Positions 36,180 to 44,529 of a DNA stretch of 64,000 nt are shown piece after piece (positions within the stretch are counted from its first letter, which is position 1; each line of letters starts with the position of its first letter). The DNA is taken from NCBI GenBank assembly GCA_963668015.2, contig CAXXCR010000002.1:1-64000 (forward strand), in the 5' to 3' direction. The translations under genes were made by a program, and so were the position numbers. The notes below the pieces were generated by a model, which worked only from the letters and a program-made list of their open reading frames with translations, was not told the DNA's origin and ran no database searches. The DNA comes from Ilyobacter_A sp963668015 (GTDB lineage: Bacteria; Fusobacteriota; Fusobacteriia; Fusobacteriales; Fusobacteriaceae).

Positions 36180-38144
36180 ATGGATTTAAAAAGTCTGACA
36201 AATACTGAACTCATATCTGTCGGTGAGGAGTACAGATCAAAGGAGGAAGTTATCAGGGATCTCGTTTCAAAACTATATCGAGAAGGTAAAATAAGTTCGG
36301 AGAAAAAATTTTATAAAGAGGTTTTGAAAAGGGAGGCATTGGGTGCTACTGGTCTTGGAATGGGACTTGCAGTGCCACATGCAAAATCAAAGGCAGTGAG
36401 GCAGGCAAGTTTTGCGGTGGCGCTTACGAAAAATCCACTCAGTGGTTGGGAGAGCATAGAAGAAGGGGATAAAATAAGTCTGGTGATATTGATTGCAGTA
36501 CCTGATAGAGGCGGGGCAGATAAGCAGGTGGATCTTTTATCGCAATTGACCGGAAAACTTGTAGGCGAGGAATTTATAAAGGAAATTCTAGAATGCAAAA
36601 GTCCCGAAGATGTGATGAAAAAATTTTCGGAAGGAGAGGGCGTTGAAGAAGTAGGCGGCATAGGAGATGAAAGCAAAAAAAATATCGTGTGTGTAACCGC
36701 TTGTCCTGCAGGTGTTGCTCACACCTATATAGCTGCGGAGTCACTGCGAAGAGCCGGAGCAAGATTGGGTGTCAATATAAAGATTGAAATGCAGGGGGCA
36801 AACGGTGTAGAGGGTAGAATTTCCGATAGCGATATAAGTGCAGCAGATGCAGCAATTTTTGCAGTGGATGTGGCTGTAAAAGAAGGTAAGCGGTTCGAGG
36901 GGATACCGAGAATAGAGGTGTCAGTTTCAGAACCACTGAAAAGGGCAGATGAGCTCATAGAAGAGGCCATCCAACTGGCAAAAGAGTCGCCGAAAGATAA
37001 AACCGTTGCAAAAACATTAAAAAAAGAGGATACCGGTAAAATAACTTTTAAAAAGGAAGTCAAAAGGGCCATGCTTACAGGTATATCATATATAGTACCC
37101 ATCATCGTGGCAGGTGGGACAGTGCTGGCGGTTACAGTTTTGATAACGCAAATTTTCGGACTACAAGAAATTTACGAGACAGAAAACTCCTGGCTGTGGC
37201 TGTACAGAAAACTTGGGTCGGGGTTGTTAAGTACACTTATGGTACCGGTTTTATCCGCGTACATAGCTTTTTCCCTGGCAGAAAAGCCCGGCTTGGGGCC
37301 GGGATTTGCAGCAGGAGTGGCAGCCAATTTAATTAATGGAGGTTTCATTGGCGGTATAGTGGGAGGTTTTGTTGCTGGATATACGCTGAAGTGGATCAAG
37401 GGGAATATCAAAGTTCCCGAAGCGTTAAAAGCTTTTTTTACTTTTTATTTGTATCCGGTTCTCGGGACATTTATAGCCGCTTCTATCATGTTGTTTGTAG
37501 TAGGAAGACCGGTAGTCGCTTTAAACCAAGGCATGACTGAATGGCTGAATAAATTGTCAGGAGGAAATGCGATTCTTCTGGGAGCAATTATTGGCTCCAT
37601 GGTGTCGTTTGACCTGGGAGGGCCTGTAAACAAAGCGGCGTATGCATTTTGTATAGGAGCTATGGCAAATGGGAACTATATGCCTTATGCAGCATTTGCA
37701 TCTGTAAAAATGGTTTCAGCATTTACTGCTACAGTATCTACTCGGATTTTTCCTCAGTATTATCTGGCCGAGGAGATAGAGGCTGGGAAATCTACTTGGA
37801 TACTGGGATTAGCCGGGATTACAGAGGGGGCAATTCCTATGATCATAGAAGATCCATTCAGGGTGATCCCGTCATTCATTGCAGGATCAGCTGTAACCGG
37901 TGCCTTGGTAGCATTTTTTAAACTGGGATTAAATGTTCCAGGAGCAGGCATTGTATCCATGCTTGTGCTGCAGCCTCATGAATCTATATCCAAGTTAACA
38001 AGTGCAGGAATATGGTTCGGATCAGCAATAGTTGGGACTATTATTTCAACTGTTATTTTGACGTACTTAAAGAGGGAAAAATATAAAGATGAGAGTAGCA
38101 GGGTGCAGCTTGAAATTGAAAAAAGGTTAGAAGATGCATTATAA
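36180..38144 (+). CDS. mngA: PTS EIIABC, 2-O-alpha-mannosyl-D-glycerate type
   Basis: 654 residues from the ATG behind GTGGAGG. Order: EIIA of the fructose type with His67 in GLAVPHAKS; EIIB with Cys175 in CVTACPAGVAHTYIAAE; EIIC from about 310. The EIIC part (FDLGGPVNKAAYAF, ANGNYMPYAAFASVKMVSAF, LAGITEGAIPMIIEDPFRVI) is strikingly like E. coli MngA. It imports mannosylglycerate and phosphorylates it on mannose for MngB. It is cut off from mngB by the IS30 element and has its own upstream region. Confidence 0.92.
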   Translation: MDLKSLTNTELISVGEEYRSKEEVIRDLVSKLYREGKISSEKKFYKEVLKREALGATGLGMGLAVPHAKSKAVRQASFAVALTKNPLSGWESIEEGDKISLVILIAVPDRGGADKQVDLLSQLTGKLVGEEFIKEILECKSPEDVMKKFSEGEGVEEVGGIGDESKKNIVCVTACPAGVAHTYIAAESLRRAGARLGVNIKIEMQGANGVEGRISDSDISAADAAIFAVDVAVKEGKRFEGIPRIEVSVSEPLKRADELIEEAIQLAKESPKDKTVAKTLKKEDTGKITFKKEVKRAMLTGISYIVPIIVAGGTVLAVTVLITQIFGLQEIYETENSWLWLYRKLGSGLLSTLMVPVLSAYIAFSLAEKPGLGPGFAAGVAANLINGGFIGGIVGGFVAGYTLKWIKGNIKVPEALKAFFTFYLYPVLGTFIAASIMLFVVGRPVVALNQGMTEWLNKLSGGNAILLGAIIGSMVSFDLGGPVNKAAYAFCIGAMANGNYMPYAAFASVKMVSAFTATVSTRIFPQYYLAEEIEAGKSTWILGLAGITEGAIPMIIEDPFRVIPSFIAGSAVTGALVAFFKLGLNVPGAGIVSMLVLQPHESISKLTSAGIWFGSAIVGTIISTVILTYLKREKYKDESSRVQLEIEKRLEDAL

Positions 38145-38195
38145 AAAAGAGAGCCTTTAGTATCGAGCTAAGCTTGAATAGAATACAAGTTATAT

Positions 38196-38238
38196 AAAAA
38201 CCTTCTTCAGGTAATGCCTGAAGAAGGTTTTTCTTTTT
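38196..38238 (+). terminator. Terminator of mngA
   Basis: A perfect 16-base stem, AAAAACCTTCTTCAGG and its complement around TAATG, followed by CTTTTT. Confidence 0.92.
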
Positions 38239-38349
38239 GGAAACCGGCAGATTAGGAGAAAATTTTCAAATTACTTTTCTAGACAAAAAATCGATTAAAT
38301 CATCATTTTTATATTAACTTGATATAAAAAACAGTAAATAAATTTTTTT

Positions 38350-38697
38350 AGATATTTAGCTACTTAGAATTATTGCGATAAATTATTGAATTTATATAAA
38401 ATAATTTTTGGGACACAGAGTTTCACAGAAATTTAAAACAAGAGCTACACAGAGAAAGTCTTTTAAATTAGAAAAATTCTTTTTGTTACGAATTACACGA
38501 ATCTCACTACTCATCTAAAACCTGAAAAACTGAAGGTTTTTAGTAATTCTCTGTGAAGCTCACTCTTTTCCTCTGTTCCACTCTGTGACCAAGATTTTTT
38601 ATTCGAATTCGTGTCTATTAGTGCGATTCGTGACCAAAATAGGTTTTTGTGTTCTTGTAAGAAGTTCAATATTTTATTAGAGCAACTTAGATTATTT
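38350..38697. repeat. Dispersed inverted-end repeat, copy 4
   Basis: Same motif order as copy 2: GGGACACAGAGTTTCACAGA, GTTACGAATTACACGAATCT, TCTCTGTGAAGCTCACTC, CTCTGTGACCAAG, AGTGCGATTCGTGACC, ending TTATTAGAGCAACTTAGATT. The outer ends are a little worn. Confidence 0.85.
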
Positions 38698-38737
38698 ATG
38701 CAAATCATTTTTTATAGTTTGCAAATTTAGATTTGAA

Positions 38738-38776
38738 ATAAAAAAAGGAACCTAAATATATAAGAGTTAGGTTCCT
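38738..38776 (-). terminator. Terminator of metY
   Basis: AGGAACCTAA (38746-38755)/TTAGGTTCCT (38767-38776); read on the - strand it is followed by a run of T. Confidence 0.85.
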
Positions 38777-38822
38777 AAATTTCTGATCTTGGTAATTATG
38801 TGTAATTACAGACTAATAATTT

Positions 38823-40100
38823 TTAGATTTTTTCTAATGCCTGGCTAAAGTCGTTGATAATATCGTCAATGTTTTCAATTCCCACAGAAACTCTGATAAG
38901 ATCAGGGGTTACACCTGCGGCAATCTGTTCTTGTTCTGACAACTGCCTATGAGTCATGCTTGCGGGGTGAAGAACACTTGTACGTACATCGGCAACATGT
39001 ACTACAATTGCAGCTAATTCAAGACTATTCATTAATTTTTCCCCTTCTTTAGCTCCACCTTTAACACCGAATGTAAGCACGCCGCTGTTTCCTTTCAGGT
39101 ATTTTTGTGCACGCAAGAAGTGTTTATGACTTTCAAGTCCAGGATATTTGACCCAGCTTACCTCTGGGTGGTTCTCAAGAAATTCAGCAAGCTTTTGGGA
39201 ATTTTCACAGTGTCTGTCCATTCTTATGTGGAGTGTTTCAAGCCCCAGGTTTGATAGGAAAGCATTCATTGGACTCATATATGATCCCAAATCACGAATC
39301 CACTGAACTCTGGCTTTTACAATAAATGCCTTCTCTCCAAAATCACGAGTATAGACTACGCCGTGGTAGCTTTTATCCGGTTCGGTAAATTCTGGATATT
39401 TTCCGTTGTTCCAGTCAAATTTACCTCCGTCGATTATTACACCACCTACACTAGTGGCATGCCCGTCAATATATTTGGTTGATGAATGGATGACAATGTC
39501 TGCCCCAAGTTTCAATGGCTGGCACAGATATGGAGTGGCAAAGGTGTTGTCTATAATTAGAGGTACTCCCATCTCTTTAGCTAATTTTGAGAACTTTTCA
39601 AAATCAAGGATATCCATTGCAGGGTTGGCAATAGTTTCTGCAAATATCGCTTTTGTATTTGGTTTAAAGTGTTTTTTCAATTCTTCTATAGGGAGTTCTG
39701 AATCAACTAAAGTAGATTCAATCCCCATTTTTTTTAAGGTGTTTGTGAATAGGGCTACGGTACCACCGTAAAGAGCGCCGGCCGCTATAAAGTGATCACC
39801 TGCTGAAGCTACATTTGTTATGGCAACAGTTGAAGCTGTCTGTCCTGAAGAGGTTGCTAAAGCACCGACACCTCCCTCAAGTGCAGCCATTTTTTTCTCA
39901 TATGCCTCACAAGTTGGATTGCTTATTCTTGAATACATATGTCCAGGAGCTTCTAAGTCGAAAAGTTCTGCCACCCCTGCTGCGGTATCATATCTATAAG
40001 TAGTGCTTTGATAAATAGGCAGTACACGTGGTTCCCCATTTTTAGGTTCCCATCCGCATTGAACCGCCTTAGTTTCTAAATTCCATTTTTCTTTTGACAT
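38823..40100 (-). CDS. metY: O-acetylhomoserine sulfhydrylase
   Basis: 425 residues, the length of the O-acetylhomoserine aminocarboxypropyltransferase group. Lys209 in IHSSTKYIDGH binds PLP. YSRISNPTCEAYEKKMAALE and LGLETLHIRMDRHC are typical. It makes homocysteine from O-acetylhomoserine and sulfide, feeding MetE, whose gene lies just upstream on the same strand. Ribosome binding site AGGAGGAAAA. Confidence 0.93.
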   Translation of the reverse strand: MSKEKWNLETKAVQCGWEPKNGEPRVLPIYQSTTYRYDTAAGVAELFDLEAPGHMYSRISNPTCEAYEKKMAALEGGVGALATSSGQTASTVAITNVASAGDHFIAAGALYGGTVALFTNTLKKMGIESTLVDSELPIEELKKHFKPNTKAIFAETIANPAMDILDFEKFSKLAKEMGVPLIIDNTFATPYLCQPLKLGADIVIHSSTKYIDGHATSVGGVIIDGGKFDWNNGKYPEFTEPDKSYHGVVYTRDFGEKAFIVKARVQWIRDLGSYMSPMNAFLSNLGLETLHIRMDRHCENSQKLAEFLENHPEVSWVKYPGLESHKHFLRAQKYLKGNSGVLTFGVKGGAKEGEKLMNSLELAAIVVHVADVRTSVLHPASMTHRQLSEQEQIAAGVTPDLIRVSVGIENIDDIINDFSQALEKI

Positions 40101-40128
40101 GTATTTTCCTCCTGATTGAATGTAAAAG

Positions 40129-40183
40129 CTTTCCTTTTTGGCTATATATTATGAAAAATTCACTCAACAACCAAGAAGGAAAG
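40129..40183 (-). terminator. Hairpin between metE and metY
   Basis: CTTTCCTTTTTGG (40129-40141) and CCAAGAAGGAAAG (40171-40183) pair with one mismatch. On the - strand it follows the metE stop, so it may be a partial terminator or an mRNA processing site. Confidence 0.45.
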
Positions 40184-40217
40184 TCATAAGTACAAAATTT
40201 TTATTAGCTATCAAAAA

Positions 40218-42503
40218 TTACAGATTTTTCCTAATCTCTTTTGCTGCATTAACCATATTTTTTAAACTTTCAATTGTTTCGAATTCTTCCCTTGTTTTCA
40301 GTCCACAATCTGGATTTACCCATAATTTATCCGTATCAAATAATTCGATCATGTTATTGATTAATCCTTTGAATTCCCCTTCGGATGGAACTCTAGGAGA
40401 GTGGATATCGTATACCCCCGGCCCCACTTCTTTGTCGTAGTTGTTGTTTTTTAAGGTATCCAATATACTTAAGTCTGATTTTGCAGCTTCTATGGTAATA
40501 ACATCTGCATCCATATCTTTGATCCCCTGCATAATATCATCAAATTCACTGTAACACATATGTGTATGAATCTGTGTTTTGCTCTCTACTCTTGAATTGG
40601 TAAGCCTGAATGCCTTTATTGCCCAATCAAGGTATTCTTTCCACTCTTTTTTTCTGATGGGAAGTTTTTCCCTTAAAGCAGCTTCATCAATCTGTATAAC
40701 CTTTATCCCGTAGTTTTCCAGCTCAAGAACTTCTTCTTGAATTGCAAGCCCTATCTGGTATGCAATTGTTTTTAAATCTAAGTCTTCCCTTACAAAAGAC
40801 CAGTTTTGAATGGTAATAGGTCCCGTAAGCATTCCCTTTAACGGTTTATCAGTCAGGCTTTGAGCATACTTAGTCCATTGGACAGTGATGCTTTTTTCCC
40901 TTTTAACATCACCGAATATTACAGGCGGTTTTACTCCACGGGTACCATATGATTGAACCCAGCCGTTTTCTGTAAACAGAAATCCGGATAAATTTTCTCC
41001 GAAATATTCAACCATATCGTTTCTCTCGTATTCACCATGAACCAAGACGTCCAGCCCAAGTTCATCCTGTACATTCACGATTTTTTTAATTTTATCTTTT
41101 ATGAAATTGTCATATTCCGGTTTGGAAATTTCCCCTTTCTTGTGTGCCATTCTGATTTTTCTTACATCGGCTGTCTGCGGGAAAGAACCTATGGTAGTTG
41201 TAGGCAGTTTAGGGAGATTCAATAAGTCATTTTGCTCTCTGATCCTTTCAGTGAAAGAACTTGTTCTATTGAAATCATCCTCTGTCAACTCAGCCACTTT
41301 TCTTCTGATATCTTCAGAATAAAACTCTTTTATTTTATTTTTACATTCAATCAAGTGGATATTTTCGATGTACTCAGGGTTTTCTTTGAAGTTATCGCTT
41401 GAAAATATTTCTTTCAAGTCGCTTAGTTCGCTAAGTTTTTCCTCTGCAAAAGCGAGCTGATTTTTATAAGTTTCGCTCAATTTTGTCTCATGCCTCAAAG
41501 TATACGGGACATGAAGCAGAGAACAAGAAGTGTTTAGCACTATATTTTCAACTGGAACCATTTTTTTAATTCTGTCGATTATATCTGCACTTTTTTTATA
41601 ATTATTTTTCCAAATGTTTTTTCCGTTGACAATACCTGCAAAAATTACTTTGTCTTGGGGGAAACTGTTTTTTTCAAGCAAGTCCAAGTTTTTGTATCCC
41701 TCAAGAAAATCAAGTCCCACAGCAGAAAACGGATGTTTTAAAATGTCGCTGTATACATCCCTGACGTCCCCAAAATAGGTTTGAAGTATGATGTTTAAAT
41801 CAGGTTTAGATTCAAAGATTATGCTGTATATATTATTGAAATTCTCAATATCATTTTTATCGAGATCAGTAACCAGAATAGGTTCATCTATTTGCAGATA
41901 TTTTACTCCGGTTTTGCTTAACTCAGAAATTAACTCTTTGTATATTTTAGCGACTTTTAGCAGGTAGAGGGCATAATTTTCTTTACCTTCTTCTATCTTA
42001 GACAACTTCAGGAATGTCAGCGGCCCTATAACAACAGGCTTTGTTTCGATTCCTATATTTTTTGCTTCTAAATATTCGTTCATTATTTTTTGGCTGTTAA
42101 GCTTTAAGTTTGTTTCACTGCTCAGCCTAGGAACTAAATAATGGTAGTTGGTGTTGAACCACTTTTTCATAGGAAGCGCCTTTACTTCACCATTTTCATT
42201 TTGATATCCTTTTGCCATTGCAAAATAGGTATCCAATTCACTTAAGTTTAAGTCTTTGTATTCTTTTGGAATAGCATTCAGCATTACAGTGGTATCTAAA
42301 AACAGGTCATAAAAAGAAAAATCATTTGATGTCATAAAATCAATACCTGCATCACTTTGAAGCTTCCAATGTTTTTCCCTGATCTTTTTACTTTCGCTGA
42401 TCAGCTCCTCTTTTGAGATCTGATTTTTAAAATAACTTTCTGTAACTCTTTTTAGTTCTCTTTTTTCCCCGATTCTAGGGAATCCGATAACTGCTGTTTT
42501 CAT
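40218..42503 (-). CDS. metE: Cobalamin-independent methionine synthase
   Basis: 761 residues, normal for MetE. The C-terminal catalytic half carries TTTIGSFPQT, VHGEYERNDMVEYFGE, the zinc ligands in IHTHMCYSEF and in the final VNPDCGLKTR. It transfers the methyl group of methyltetrahydrofolate polyglutamate to homocysteine. Its leader holds a SAM-I and a cobalamin riboswitch in tandem. Repression by cobalamin fits a cell that also has the B12-dependent enzyme MetH elsewhere; that is inference. Confidence 0.96.
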   Translation of the reverse strand: MKTAVIGFPRIGEKRELKRVTESYFKNQISKEELISESKKIREKHWKLQSDAGIDFMTSNDFSFYDLFLDTTVMLNAIPKEYKDLNLSELDTYFAMAKGYQNENGEVKALPMKKWFNTNYHYLVPRLSSETNLKLNSQKIMNEYLEAKNIGIETKPVVIGPLTFLKLSKIEEGKENYALYLLKVAKIYKELISELSKTGVKYLQIDEPILVTDLDKNDIENFNNIYSIIFESKPDLNIILQTYFGDVRDVYSDILKHPFSAVGLDFLEGYKNLDLLEKNSFPQDKVIFAGIVNGKNIWKNNYKKSADIIDRIKKMVPVENIVLNTSCSLLHVPYTLRHETKLSETYKNQLAFAEEKLSELSDLKEIFSSDNFKENPEYIENIHLIECKNKIKEFYSEDIRRKVAELTEDDFNRTSSFTERIREQNDLLNLPKLPTTTIGSFPQTADVRKIRMAHKKGEISKPEYDNFIKDKIKKIVNVQDELGLDVLVHGEYERNDMVEYFGENLSGFLFTENGWVQSYGTRGVKPPVIFGDVKREKSITVQWTKYAQSLTDKPLKGMLTGPITIQNWSFVREDLDLKTIAYQIGLAIQEEVLELENYGIKVIQIDEAALREKLPIRKKEWKEYLDWAIKAFRLTNSRVESKTQIHTHMCYSEFDDIMQGIKDMDADVITIEAAKSDLSILDTLKNNNYDKEVGPGVYDIHSPRVPSEGEFKGLINNMIELFDTDKLWVNPDCGLKTREEFETIESLKNMVNAAKEIRKNL

Positions 42504-42571
42504 TAAATAAACTCCTCCTAATATTTGTTGTTGTTGATTTTGCTTAAGAAATACTTATCTTAAAGCGGATA

Positions 42572-42598
42572 TTAGGAGAAACCGAAATTTACTCTCAT
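42572..42598 (-). CDS. Possible eight-codon leader ORF before metE
   Basis: ATG at 42598 reads MRVNFGFS and stops. GGAGGGAAGGTGAT lies just upstream, a convincing ribosome binding site. The end of the ORF overlaps TCTCCTAATAT, which can pair with the metE ribosome binding site region ATATTAGGAGG. Translation of the ORF could influence that hairpin. It may also be chance. Confidence 0.35.
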   Translation of the reverse strand: MRVNFGFS

Positions 42599-42623
42599 GT
42601 GTATCACCTTCCCTCCGAAGTTT

Positions 42624-42778
42624 TTAATATTAGGTAAGTCTCCTGACTTAGCTTCATCCTACTTCCTCACCTTCCCGGTTTCCCAGTGGTATATCGAGGT
42701 TTCGTCCACAATACAGTAGCGGGGGCTGTGCTGGATTCTAACCAGCTTCCTTGTTATGAACAAGTGCACCTAATATTT
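42624..42778 (-). ncRNA. Cobalamin riboswitch
   Basis: Read on the - strand: P1 arm AATATTAGGTGC, GAATCCAGCACAGCCCCCGC with TACTGT, CCACTGGGAAACCGGGAAGG, then GATGAAGCTAAGTCAGGAGA (the B12 box) and the closing arm near TAATATT. These are the conserved elements of the AdoCbl aptamer. It lies between a terminator and metE. Downstream bases TCTCCTAATAT complement the metE ribosome binding site, pointing to translational control. Confidence 0.93.
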
Positions 42779-42782
42779 ATTA

Positions 42783-42812
42783 TAAAAAAAAGACCTCTGA
42801 TAAGAGGCCTTG
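42783..42812 (-). terminator. Terminator of the SAM riboswitch
   Basis: On the - strand AGGCCTCT-TATC-AGAGGTCT followed by eight T. It sits between the two aptamers, so high SAM should end transcription before the cobalamin element is made. Confidence 0.9.
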
Positions 42813-42846
42813 ATTTATGCGTATCTAAGTATAGATTGCAATGTAG

Positions 42847-42955
42847 ATCCCTCTCATCTGTGATACAAAAGTATCTCTGGAATTAGCACCACACCTTTGA
42901 GGTAGGTTGCTGAGATATCAAAGGGCCAGTCCCTCAATCTCTCTTGATAAGAAAA
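42847..42955 (-). ncRNA. SAM-I (S-box) riboswitch
   Basis: Read on the - strand: CTTATCAAGAGAGATTGAGG, GACTGGCCC, GATATCTCAGCAACC, GTGTGGTGCTAATTCCAGAG and a closing GATGAGAGG, all hallmarks of the S-box. It starts about a dozen bases after the predicted transcription start and is followed by a terminator. Confidence 0.95.
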
Positions 42956-42970
42956 TGTTTAATTGATGGG

Positions 42971-42999
42971 ATTCTATAACTTTTGAATATAAATGTCAA
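42971..42999 (-). promoter_or_regulatory. Promoter of metE-metY
   Basis: On the - strand TTGACA (42999-42994), 17-base spacer, TAGAAT (42976-42971). Confidence 0.85.
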
Positions 43000-43130
43000 G
43001 AATAAATTTTAATTTATATAATTATATTAACTTAAATTTCTACTTGGGTTATTATGGAAAATCCTTGATTTTCTTTGGATGCAGACTTTTCAGAAAGAAC
43101 TTTTTTTAATAAAAAAATTCTTTGTCACAA

Positions 43131-43476
43131 AAGTTGCTACCTGTATTTAAAACAAATATTGAATTTCTTGCAAGTACATAAAAACCTTTTTGGTCACGAA
43201 TCGCACTAATGAACACAAATTCAAGTTAAAAACCTTGGTCACAGAGTTGCACGGAGGAAAAGATTGAGTTTCACAGAGAAATGCTAAAAACCTTTAATTC
43301 ACTATGTTTTTAATGATTAGCGAGATTAGTGTAATTTGTGATAAAAGAAGATTTTGATTTAAAGGTTCTCTCTGCGTAGCTCTTTTTTTAAATCTCTGTG
43401 AAACTCTGTGTCCAAAATAGGTTTAGATAAAATCAGTAATTTATTGCAATAGCTCTAAGCAGCAACTTGAGTTAAT
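43131..43476. repeat. Dispersed inverted-end repeat, copy 5
   Basis: Left end AAGTTGCTACCTG, right end AGCAGCAACTTGAGTTAATT. Inside: GGTCACGAATCGCACTAATG, GGTCACAGAGTTGCACGGAG, GAGTTTCACAGAG, AGCGAGATTAGTGTAATTTG, CTCTGTGAAACTCTGTGTCC. Same orientation as copy 3. Confidence 0.88.
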
Positions 43477-43553
43477 TAATTTTTGAAAAAAATACACAGT
43501 TATGCTAAAATACTTAATTATTTTTCAGTTTTAACAGAGAGAGGGGGAGCAAA

Positions 43554-44054
43554 ATGAAGAAAACAGTCTTATTGGGGGACAGTATTACAGAATGGAATCC
43601 TATGAAAACGGAGGAAATACTGAACTTGGGAATAGCTGGAAATACTACCGAGGATATCTGGAAAAGAATAGATCAGGCAAAAGATACAGGGTGCCGGAAA
43701 GTTATTTTCAAAGCTGGAATAAATGATGTTTTGAAAAATTTTTCGCTTGAAAAAAGTCAAAATTTTTATAAAAAAATATCCTGTGTACTGAAAAATGAAT
43801 TCGAGGAAGTCGTATTTTTATCTGTACTGCCTATAGTGGGAAGAAAGATGATAAACAGGAAGGTAAGAAAACTGAATAATGTGATAGAAGAGATCACATT
43901 GCAAAATAATTTTGAGTACAGAGATGTACACCATCTGTTTTGCGACGAGGAGCTCAACTTGAAAAACGATTATTCAACAGACGGGATACATCTTTCTGTC
44001 GAAGGGTATAAAATTTTAAACGCAGAGATAGGTGAATTACTATGTGTAAGATAA
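43554..44054 (+). CDS. SGNH/GDSL hydrolase
   Basis: 166 residues. GDSITEW with nucleophile Ser10 (block I), GIAGNTTEDI, KAGINDVLK (block III) and TDGIHLSVEGY with Asp143 and His146 (block V). No signal peptide, so probably a cytoplasmic esterase/lipase-like enzyme such as an acyl-carbohydrate esterase. Ribosome binding site GAGAGGGGGAG. It stands alone, closed by a terminator. Confidence 0.88.
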   Translation: MKKTVLLGDSITEWNPMKTEEILNLGIAGNTTEDIWKRIDQAKDTGCRKVIFKAGINDVLKNFSLEKSQNFYKKISCVLKNEFEEVVFLSVLPIVGRKMINRKVRKLNNVIEEITLQNNFEYRDVHHLFCDEELNLKNDYSTDGIHLSVEGYKILNAEIGELLCVR

Positions 44055-44060
44055 TCAGAA

Positions 44061-44101
44061 AACAGCGGTTGGAGCAGATGCTTTGAACCGTTGTTTTTTT
44101 T
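44061..44101 (+). terminator. Terminator of the SGNH hydrolase gene
   Basis: AACAGCGGTT and AACCGTTGTT arms followed by TTTTTTTATA. Confidence 0.82.
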
Positions 44102-44163
44102 ATAAAGAACAAGTTTATAGAATCTGTTTTTGAGCCCATTTATAAAATTTTACAAAAATTATA

Positions 44164-44210
44164 TTGACAAAAAATAGAAATGGAGTTATGATTATATTGT
44201 GCATATGCAC
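44164..44210 (+). promoter_or_regulatory. Promoter and GTGCATATGCAC operator of the DUF134/Mrp cluster
   Basis: TTGACA (44164-44169), 17-base spacer, TATGAT (44187-44192), then the perfect palindrome GTGCATATGCAC at 44199-44210, over the expected start point. The same arrangement with the same spacing stands before modA at 57485-57531. Confidence 0.82.
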
Positions 44211-44228
44211 GACAAAAAGGAGGGGGAC

Positions 44229-44517
44229 ATGCCGCGTTTTAAAAAAAAACAGATACTGCCGAAACATAGAAGGCAGGAGGACTTTTAAACCTACAGGACA
44301 TCCGATACAATCGTTGGAAAGTGTGGAGATAGCCTTGGATGAATTTGAGGCGATAAGACTTTGTGATCTGGAGGGCAAAAACCAAATAGACGCCAGTGAA
44401 GTAATGGGAGTTTCAAGGGGGACCGTACAAAGGTTGTTAAATTCTGGAAGAAAAAAAATAGTAGATGCATTGTTGAACTCCAAAGCAATAAATATAAAAG
44501 ACACTTATGATAAATAG
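44229..44517 (+). CDS. DUF134 (UPF0251) helix-turn-helix protein, frame break at A9
   Basis: The family starts MPRPKK..R, and here ATG at 44229 behind AGGAGGGGGAC reads MPRFKK. The A9 run that follows puts it out of frame; with A8 it reads MPRFKKNRYCRNIEGRR and on through TFKPTGHPIQSLESVEIALD, EFEAIRLCDLEG and VSRGTVQRLLNSGRKKI, a sigma-region-4-like DNA-binding motif. About 95 residues. Likely the local regulator of the iron-sulfur cluster genes, perhaps at the GTGCATATGCAC sites. The break may be an assembly error or a slippage site. Confidence 0.82.
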
Positions 44518-44529
44518 AGGAGGCGGAAA

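Noticed and set aside
38511..38708. A 65-codon - strand frame after mngA
   Set aside because: Also inside a dispersed repeat; it is not kept open in the other copies.
42686..42886. A 66-codon frame on the + strand
   Set aside because: It covers the two riboswitches, which are on the - strand and fully explain the sequence conservation.
44164..44228. A TTG start at 44164 for the DUF134 protein
   Set aside because: It coincides with the -35 box TTGACA and would translate the promoter and operator; the MPR start behind GGAGGGGG fits the family far better.
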